From assembly GCA_017428085.1 (NCBI GenBank), contig JAFRRP010000077.1, positions 46,771-110,770 of the forward strand: a stretch of DNA of 64,000 bases, in the 5' to 3' direction. Position numbers and translations under genes: made by a program. Origin of the DNA: Clostridia bacterium. GTDB taxonomy: Bacteria > Bacillota > Clostridia > Oscillospirales > Acutalibacteraceae. This document shows, in pieces, positions 58,901 through 64,000 of this stretch (positions are counted from its first letter, which is position 1; each line of letters begins with the position of its first letter). The notes beneath the pieces were generated by a model. The model searched no databases. It was not told the DNA's origin and saw nothing but the letters and a program-made list of their open reading frames with translations.

Positions 58901-60208
58901 ATGGAAAAACTGAAAAAAGCGGCGCAATATATGCTGGACGCCCTGCAGGCGGCGGGCGCGGACGACGCGCAGGTGAGCTGCAGCGAGGGCAAGACGGAGG
59001 AATTCAACGTGGACGCGGGCGAGTTTTCGCTGATCCGCAGCGTGTTCAATTCCGGCGCGGCCATCAAGGTCATCAAGGACCACCGCAAGGGCACCGTGGT
59101 GCTGAACCAGCTGGACAAAGAGGCTGTCGACGCGGCGGTGAACGAGGTGATCGCGGCGGCGGATTCCGGCGCGCCGGACGAGGCCTTCTGCATCGCGGCA
59201 AAGGAGGAAAACCTTGCTTTCAAAGAGGGCTCGCTCGTCTGCGATAAGGCGGCGTTCTTCGACTCCGTCATTAAACTGACGGAGGACATCGCGCGGGACT
59301 ACCCGCAGATCATGATCGAGCAGCTCATCGCCACCCACTCCTACGGCAAACGGGTGCTGGCCAACACCAACGGCGTGCTGTTCACCGAGGAGGACGGCAG
59401 CTACAACGTGAGCGTGATGTACTCCGCCCACGACGGCGAGGCCGCCACCTCCTTCAACTATTTCGACTTCGACTTTCTGGACCCCCGCACGGATATCCTG
59501 TCGCTGGACGGGGCGCGCACGATGCTGGAGCGCGCCGTGGCGGAGCTGGAAACCAGGCCCTTTACCGGCAAATTCGTGGGCACGGCGGTGTTTTCGCCCG
59601 CGTGCCTGGGCGACCTGCTGGGCATCGTCACCGGCTCCTTTACCGGCGACCTGGCGCTGATCGAGGGCACCTCCGTCTGGAAGGACAAGCTGGGCCAAAA
59701 GGTGGCGGACGAGCGCCTGACGCTGTCCGTGATCCCCCGCGACCCGCGTATCGTGTGCGGCGAGCGCATCACCGCCGACGGCTATAAGGCGGAGAACTTC
59801 GATATCATCAAAGACGGCGTGCTGAACAGCTTCTGCCTGTCGGAATACGCCGCCCGGAAGACCGGCAACGCCCGGTCGAAGAGCACCAGCGGCAGCATCG
59901 CGGTCAAGCCCGGCGACAAGCCCTTCAACGAGCTGATCGCGGATATCGAAAAGGGCATTCTGGTGTGCCGCTTCTCCGGCGGCGAGCCCGCCAACAACGG
60001 CGACTTTTCCGGCGTGGCCAAAAACAGCTTCCTGATCGAGAACGGCAAAGTGACCGGCCCCGTCAGCGAGACGATGATCAGCGGCAACATGGCGGAGATG
60101 CTGTTCCACCTGCGCGGGATCTCCGCGGACGTCGTCTGCGACGGTTCCTCCGCGCTGCCCTACGCGGCGTTCGACGGCGTGACCGTATCCGGCGCGGCGG
60201 AAGAATAA
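58901..60208 (+). CDS. tldE: TldE/PmbA-family protein
   Basis: 435 residues, the non-metal partner of TldD. Typical segments: QVSCSEGKTEEFNVDAGEFSL written in family order, GTAVFSPACLGDLLG, SFTGDLALIEGTSVWKDKLG and a C-terminal GGEPANNGDFSGVAKNSFLI, then GPVSETMISGNM. No HExxxH, as expected. It is co-transcribed with tldD. A REP pair begins 3 nt after the stop. Confidence 0.93.
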   Translation: MEKLKKAAQYMLDALQAAGADDAQVSCSEGKTEEFNVDAGEFSLIRSVFNSGAAIKVIKDHRKGTVVLNQLDKEAVDAAVNEVIAAADSGAPDEAFCIAAKEENLAFKEGSLVCDKAAFFDSVIKLTEDIARDYPQIMIEQLIATHSYGKRVLANTNGVLFTEEDGSYNVSVMYSAHDGEAATSFNYFDFDFLDPRTDILSLDGARTMLERAVAELETRPFTGKFVGTAVFSPACLGDLLGIVTGSFTGDLALIEGTSVWKDKLGQKVADERLTLSVIPRDPRIVCGERITADGYKAENFDIIKDGVLNSFCLSEYAARKTGNARSKSTSGSIAVKPGDKPFNELIADIEKGILVCRFSGGEPANNGDFSGVAKNSFLIENGKVTGPVSETMISGNMAEMLFHLRGISADVVCDGSSALPYAAFDGVTVSGAAEE

Positions 60209-60210
60209 TG

Positions 60211-60415
60211 GTAGCGCGGCACCTCAGTGCCGCGCTCAGCATAAACAACTTACGGAAGTATGGTCTTTGAAATAGTGACAAAAGCGAATAGCGGCGCTGA
60301 GGCGCCGCGCTACCCGGTATAAACGGAAACGTCGTTCTTTTGTCCGAGGTGTCTTGAACCGATCGATCCCGCAATAGTTACAGAGGCAAACAGCGGCGCT
60401 GAGGCGCCGCGCTAC
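60211..60415. repeat. REP pair plus third inverted hairpin between tldE and lon
   Basis: Left hairpin 60211-60233 and inverted partners 60291-60313 and 60393-60415. The right-hand copies have stem GCGGCGC / GCGCCGC, a two-sided change from GCGGCAC / GTGCCGC. Spacers of 57 and 79 nt share AAACG/TTTGA/GTGACA-like blocks. Confidence 0.7.
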
Positions 60416-60438
60416 CAATAAGTAAACAGGACAAAATC

Positions 60439-62784
60439 ATGGAAAAATTGACAAACAACCAAAAATTATATCCCGTCGTGCCCATGCGGGGCGTAACGCT
60501 TTTCCCGGGCATGACGCTCCATTTCGACGTGGTGCGGAAGTTCTCCGTCGCCGCGCTGAAGCACGCCTCCGAAGGGGGCAACCTGGCGCTGTTCGCCACC
60601 CAGAAGGATATCTCGGTGGAAAAGCCCAAGCCCGGCGACATCTACGAGCTGGGCGTGGTGGGCGAGGTGCGCCAGATCATCCGCCTGCCCGAGCAGACCA
60701 ACATGGTGCGCGTGGTGGTGGAAGGCAAGTACCGCGCAAGGGTGGATTTCTACGGACAGACCGACCCCTACTTCATCGCGGCGGCCACCCCGGTGCCCGA
60801 CGGCAACGCCCTGCCCAAGGGCTTTGAGGGCACGGAGGCCTTTTTGCAGGAGGCGACGGTCTTCAGCCTGCGCAAGTTCTTTGAGGACTACGCCGCCCAC
60901 GTGCCGCAGCTGACGCCCTCCGTGGTGGGGGCGGTGCTGGAATCCCGCGAGGTGGGCGCGCTGACGGATTTCATCGCCGGCAACATCTTTATGGACGCGG
61001 ACAAGAAGCAGCAGATTTTGGAGACGGAAAACGTCTTTGAACGGGCGGAGCGCCTTTGCGCCATGCTGGCCCGGGAAACCGAGATCATCGTGCTGGACGA
61101 GGAGCTGCAGAACCGCGTGGAAGAGCAGATGGACAAGAACCAGCGGGAATACTACCTGCGCGAGGAGCTGAAGATCATCACCGACGAGCTCAACGACATG
61201 GACGGCGAGGACGCCACGGGCCTGGCCGGTGAGATCGAGCGCAGCGCCATGCCGGACCCCTGCAAGGAGAAGCTGCGCGCCGAGCTGAACCGTATGAAGC
61301 AGATGCAGTCCTCCTCGCCGGAGTACAACGTCTCCCGTTCCTACATAGAAAAATGTCTGGAGATCCCGTGGGGCAAGTATACGAAGGAAAACAAGGACCT
61401 TGCCAAGGCGGCGAAGATCCTCGACAAGGACCACTACGGGCTGAAAGACGTGAAGCAGCGCGTCACGGAGATGCTGGCCACCTTCATCGTATCGCCCGAT
61501 ATCAAGGGGCAGATCATCTGCCTGGTGGGCCCGCCCGGCGTGGGCAAGACTAGCGTTGCCAAAAGCATCGCCCGCGCCACCAACCGCAGGTATACGCGCA
61601 TCGCTCTCGGCGGCATCCACGACGAGGCGGAGATCCGCGGCCACCGCAAGACCTACATCGGCTCCATGCCCGGACGCATCGTCAGCGCCCTGATGGAGGC
61701 CAAAAGCATGAATCCGCTGGTGCTGCTGGACGAGATCGACAAGCTGGGCAAGGACTTCCGGGGCGACCCCGCCGCCGCCATGCTGGAGGTGCTGGACGGC
61801 GAGCAGAATTTCAGCTTCCGCGACAACTATATCGAGCTGCCGGTGGATCTCAGCAAGGTGCTGTTCATCACCACCGCCAACGACCGGGCCGGCATCCCGG
61901 AGGCGCTGCTGGACCGCATGGAGATCATCGAGCTGCCCAGCTATACCTACGAGGAGAAGTTCCACATCGCCAAAAAGCACCTGATCCCCAAGCAGTTCAA
62001 GGCCCACGGGCTCAAGCGCGATGACCTGCATATCACCGACGCCGCGGTGCGGACGCTGATCGACGGCTACACAAGGGAAGCGGGCGTGCGCATCCTGGAA
62101 CGGCGTATCGCCGCCCTGTGCCGCAAGGAGGCGGTGCGGCTGGCGGAGGGACAGACCGAAAAGCTGACCGTGACGCCGAAAAACCTGGAAGAGCTGCTGG
62201 GCCCCCGCAAGTACCGCCCGGACGACGTGAAGCACACGGACGAGGTGGGATTGGTGAACGGGCTGGCGTGGACCGCCGTGGGCGGCGAGCTGCTGCAGGC
62301 GGAGGTGGCCGTGCTGGACGGCACCGGCAAGCTGGAGCTGACGGGCTCTCTCGGCGACGTGATGAAGGAATCCGCCCGCACCGCCATCAGCTTCGTGCGC
62401 AGCCGCGCCGGGCAGTTCAATATCGACAAAGAGTTCTACAAGACCAAGGATATCCACATCCACTTCCCGGAGGGCGCGGTGCCCAAGGACGGCCCCAGCG
62501 CGGGCGTCACCGTCACCACGGCGCTGGTATCGGCGCTGACGGACCGCAAGGTCAGCGGCAAGGTGGCCATGACCGGCGAAGTGACCCTGCGCGGGCGCGT
62601 GCTGCCCATCGGGGGCCTGCGGGAAAAGGCGATGGCCGCCTACCGGGAGGGCATGAGCAAGGTGCTGATCCCGGAGGCCAACGTGCCGGACCTGCAGGAG
62701 GTGGACCCCGCCGTGAAGGAAAAGCTGACCTTCATCCCCGTGAAAAACGTGGACGAGGTGCTGGCGAACGCGCTGCTTTCGTAG
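60439..62784 (+). CDS. lon: ATP-dependent protease Lon
   Basis: 781 residues. N-terminal LON domain (VVPMRGVTLFPGMTLHFDV), coiled-coil linker (REYYLREELKIITDELNDMD), Walker A GPPGVGKTS (about residue 363), Walker B VLLDEIDKLG, and catalytic dyad Ser near 687 in PKDGPSAGVT with Lys near 730 in LREKAMAAY. Degrades misfolded and regulatory proteins. The stop TAG at 62782-62784 is part of the GTAG foot of a REP hairpin. engB follows in the same direction, as in many Firmicutes. Confidence 0.97.
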   Translation: MEKLTNNQKLYPVVPMRGVTLFPGMTLHFDVVRKFSVAALKHASEGGNLALFATQKDISVEKPKPGDIYELGVVGEVRQIIRLPEQTNMVRVVVEGKYRARVDFYGQTDPYFIAAATPVPDGNALPKGFEGTEAFLQEATVFSLRKFFEDYAAHVPQLTPSVVGAVLESREVGALTDFIAGNIFMDADKKQQILETENVFERAERLCAMLARETEIIVLDEELQNRVEEQMDKNQREYYLREELKIITDELNDMDGEDATGLAGEIERSAMPDPCKEKLRAELNRMKQMQSSSPEYNVSRSYIEKCLEIPWGKYTKENKDLAKAAKILDKDHYGLKDVKQRVTEMLATFIVSPDIKGQIICLVGPPGVGKTSVAKSIARATNRRYTRIALGGIHDEAEIRGHRKTYIGSMPGRIVSALMEAKSMNPLVLLDEIDKLGKDFRGDPAAAMLEVLDGEQNFSFRDNYIELPVDLSKVLFITTANDRAGIPEALLDRMEIIELPSYTYEEKFHIAKKHLIPKQFKAHGLKRDDLHITDAAVRTLIDGYTREAGVRILERRIAALCRKEAVRLAEGQTEKLTVTPKNLEELLGPRKYRPDDVKHTDEVGLVNGLAWTAVGGELLQAEVAVLDGTGKLELTGSLGDVMKESARTAISFVRSRAGQFNIDKEFYKTKDIHIHFPEGAVPKDGPSAGVTVTTALVSALTDRKVSGKVAMTGEVTLRGRVLPIGGLREKAMAAYREGMSKVLIPEANVPDLQEVDPAVKEKLTFIPVKNVDEVLANALLS

Positions 62785-62910
62785 CACGCAGCCTCAGCTG
62801 CGTCAGAGAGCGGAGAGCGGAGTTCGGAGATGATCTTGGGCAGCGTACAGCACGGCGCCCCTGCGCCGTTTCAGAGCGGAGAGCGGAGTTCGGAGAGCGG
62901 AGATATTCCG
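62781..62910. repeat. REP hairpin and GGAGAGC heptamers between lon and engB
   Basis: Hairpin 62781-62802 (stem CGCAGC / GCTGCG) is followed by GGAGAGC/GGAGTTC heptamers at 62806-62830 and again at 62873-62905, separated by a CAGCACGGCGCCCC block. Confidence 0.7.
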
Positions 62911-62949
62911 AACAACATTATATCAACGTCAACCGGGAGGGGATCAAAA

Positions 62950-63552
62950 TTGCCTGACCCAAAAAAGTTGAACATCCACAACGTACAATTTGAGGCGTCG
63001 TACGGCACGTCGAAGCAGCTTCCCGCGTCCGATCTCCCGGAGATCGTGTTCGCGGGCAAGTCCAATGTGGGCAAGTCGTCGCTCATCAACAAATTCTTCA
63101 ACCGGAAAAATCTGGCCCGCGTCAGCGGCGTGCCGGGCAAGACCACCACGGTCAACTTTTTCCGGTGCGACGGGGCGCGCATCGCCGACCTGCCGGGCTA
63201 CGGCTACGCCAAACGCTCCGACGCGGAGCGCCGCCGCTGGGGCGAGCTGATGGAGGGCTATTTCGCCATGGGGCGGGATATCCGCCTGATCGTGCAGCTG
63301 CTGGATATGCGCCACGACCCCACCGCCGACGACCGCACCATGCTGCAATTCCTGACGGACAGCGGCTATCCCTTCCTGTGCGTGCTGACCAAGTGCGACA
63401 AGCTGAACAAGACCGAGCGCGCCGCCCGCCGGGAGGCGTTCGCCGACGACCCGGACCTGACCGCCGCCCAAACGGTCGTCGAGGCCAGCGCCGTCACCGG
63501 AGAGGGCATGGAGGCGCTGAAAGAAGCGATCGAAGCGGCGTTGACGGAATAA
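62950..63552 (+). CDS. engB: Ribosome biogenesis GTPase EngB/YsxC
   Basis: 200 residues from a TTG start; GGGAGGGG is 7 nt upstream and the open frame before it runs through repeats. G1 GKSNVGKSS (36-44), G2 with KTTTVNFF, G3 DLPGYGYA (80-87), G4 TKCDKLN and G5 EASAVTGEG. Needed for 50S ribosomal subunit assembly. Downstream lies the 175-bp tandem repeat. Confidence 0.95.
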   Translation: MPDPKKLNIHNVQFEASYGTSKQLPASDLPEIVFAGKSNVGKSSLINKFFNRKNLARVSGVPGKTTTVNFFRCDGARIADLPGYGYAKRSDAERRRWGELMEGYFAMGRDIRLIVQLLDMRHDPTADDRTMLQFLTDSGYPFLCVLTKCDKLNKTERAARREAFADDPDLTAAQTVVEASAVTGEGMEALKEAIEAALTE

Positions 63553-63559
63553 GTCAACA

Positions 63560-64000
63560 AATCAGGGGACGGTTCCAATGTCATTAAGTTAAGCGCGGGG
63601 TGAACGGACACACCGTAGCACGCAGCCTCAGCTGCGTTTCCAACGTATCCCCATTATGTTGTTTTTTGCCGGAATGAACGGAGCTGAGGCTCCGTGCTGC
63701 CATTGATGTTTTACGTCGTTATCCTTAACTTAATCAATCAGGGGACGGTTCCAATGTCATTAAGTTAAGCGCGGGGTGAACGGACACACCGTAGCACGCA
63801 GCCTCAGCTGCGTTTTCAACGTATCCCCATTATGTTGTTTTTGCCGGAATGAACGGAGCTGAGGCTCCGTGCTGCCATCGATGTTTTGCGTCGTTATCCT
63901 TAACTTAATCAATCAGGGGACGGTTCCAATGTCATTAAGTTAAGCGCGGGGTGAACGGACACACCGTAGCACGCAGCCTCAGCTGCGTTTCCAACGTATA
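63560..64000. repeat. Tandem 175-bp repeat with REP pair, at least 2.5 copies
   Basis: Units start at 63560, 63736 and 63911; the last runs off the window. Each starts ATCAGGGGACGGTTCCAATG, has TTAAGTTAAG near the start and CTTAACTTAA near the end (an inverted pair), and contains a left REP hairpin (stem CGCAGC) and an inverted one (stem CGGAGC). No gene lies in this 448-bp stretch. Confidence 0.85.

Noticed and set aside
62830..62949. Upstream-extended EngB start
   Set aside because: The extension is heptamer DNA; a TTG with GGGAGGGG 7 nt upstream matches the family N-terminus.
63560..64000. CRISPR or satellite-encoded gene
   Set aside because: Units are 175 bp, nearly identical throughout and contain inverted hairpins; no open frame is conserved.

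Overview
The window is a gene-dense, GC-rich stretch of a Bacillota chromosome, most likely an uncultured gut clostridium of the Oscillospirales/Ruminococcaceae type. The evidence is AGGAGG-type ribosome binding sites, TTG starts (clpX, engB), a dockerin-bearing secreted protein, several intracellular glycoside hydrolases, BrnT/BrnA, a DnaI-like helicase loader, and the Firmicute genes tig, clpP, clpX, lon and engB. Names are assigned from motifs read by eye; no database search was run.

Layout. 1-8.6 kb: carbohydrate genes on the minus strand (beta-helix GH110-like, SGNH, GH43, GH39-like, secreted SGNH, GH36), with tex at 8.7-10.9 kb. 11.2-17.9 kb: a probable genomic island bounded by two 141-142 bp direct repeats, the right one ending on the 3' CCA of tRNA-Tyr. 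It carries a truncated alpha/beta hydrolase, a TetR/Old-Yellow-Enzyme pair, an SGNH hydrolase and a large secreted protein with its own codon bias. 17.9-22.3 kb: tRNA-Tyr, tRNA-Thr, an S51 peptidase, a neutral-ceramidase-like enzyme and a dockerin protein. 22.4-30.8 kb: a lipoprotein, a small membrane protein and a complete oligopeptide ABC transporter. 31-38.4 kb: unknown membrane and exported proteins, an MBL-fold hydrolase, a papain-like secreted protein and a calcineurin-like phosphoesterase. 38.7-44.2 kb: small Cys-rich protein, FAD oxidoreductase, LacZ and SGNH. 44.2-47.5 kb: a compact AMP-ligase / condensation-like / ACP operon. 48.3-52 kb: clpX, clpP and tig. 52-64 kb: BrnTA, phosphoesterase, thrC, an HTH/DnaC-like replication pair, tldD-tldE, lon and engB.

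The most unusual feature is the intergenic DNA. From about 28 kb onward, gene ends are decorated with (a) short hairpins with a GTAG foot and CTCA loop whose stems covary between copies, often in inverted pairs (REP/BIME-like), and (b) tandem heptanucleotides of many sequences that share an AGT-type core and usually start at a stop codon. The two families combine into composite units, including a five-unit 41-bp array at 55.2 kb, and a 175-bp tandem repeat closes the window. In two genes the GTAG foot supplies the stop codon. No transposase that could mobilise these elements lies in the window.

A second notable feature is a set of 45-bp direct repeats inside the coding sequence of an initiator-like gene (55.9-56.0 kb). 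They are followed by AT-rich DNA and two DnaA-box-like sites, an origin-like layout.
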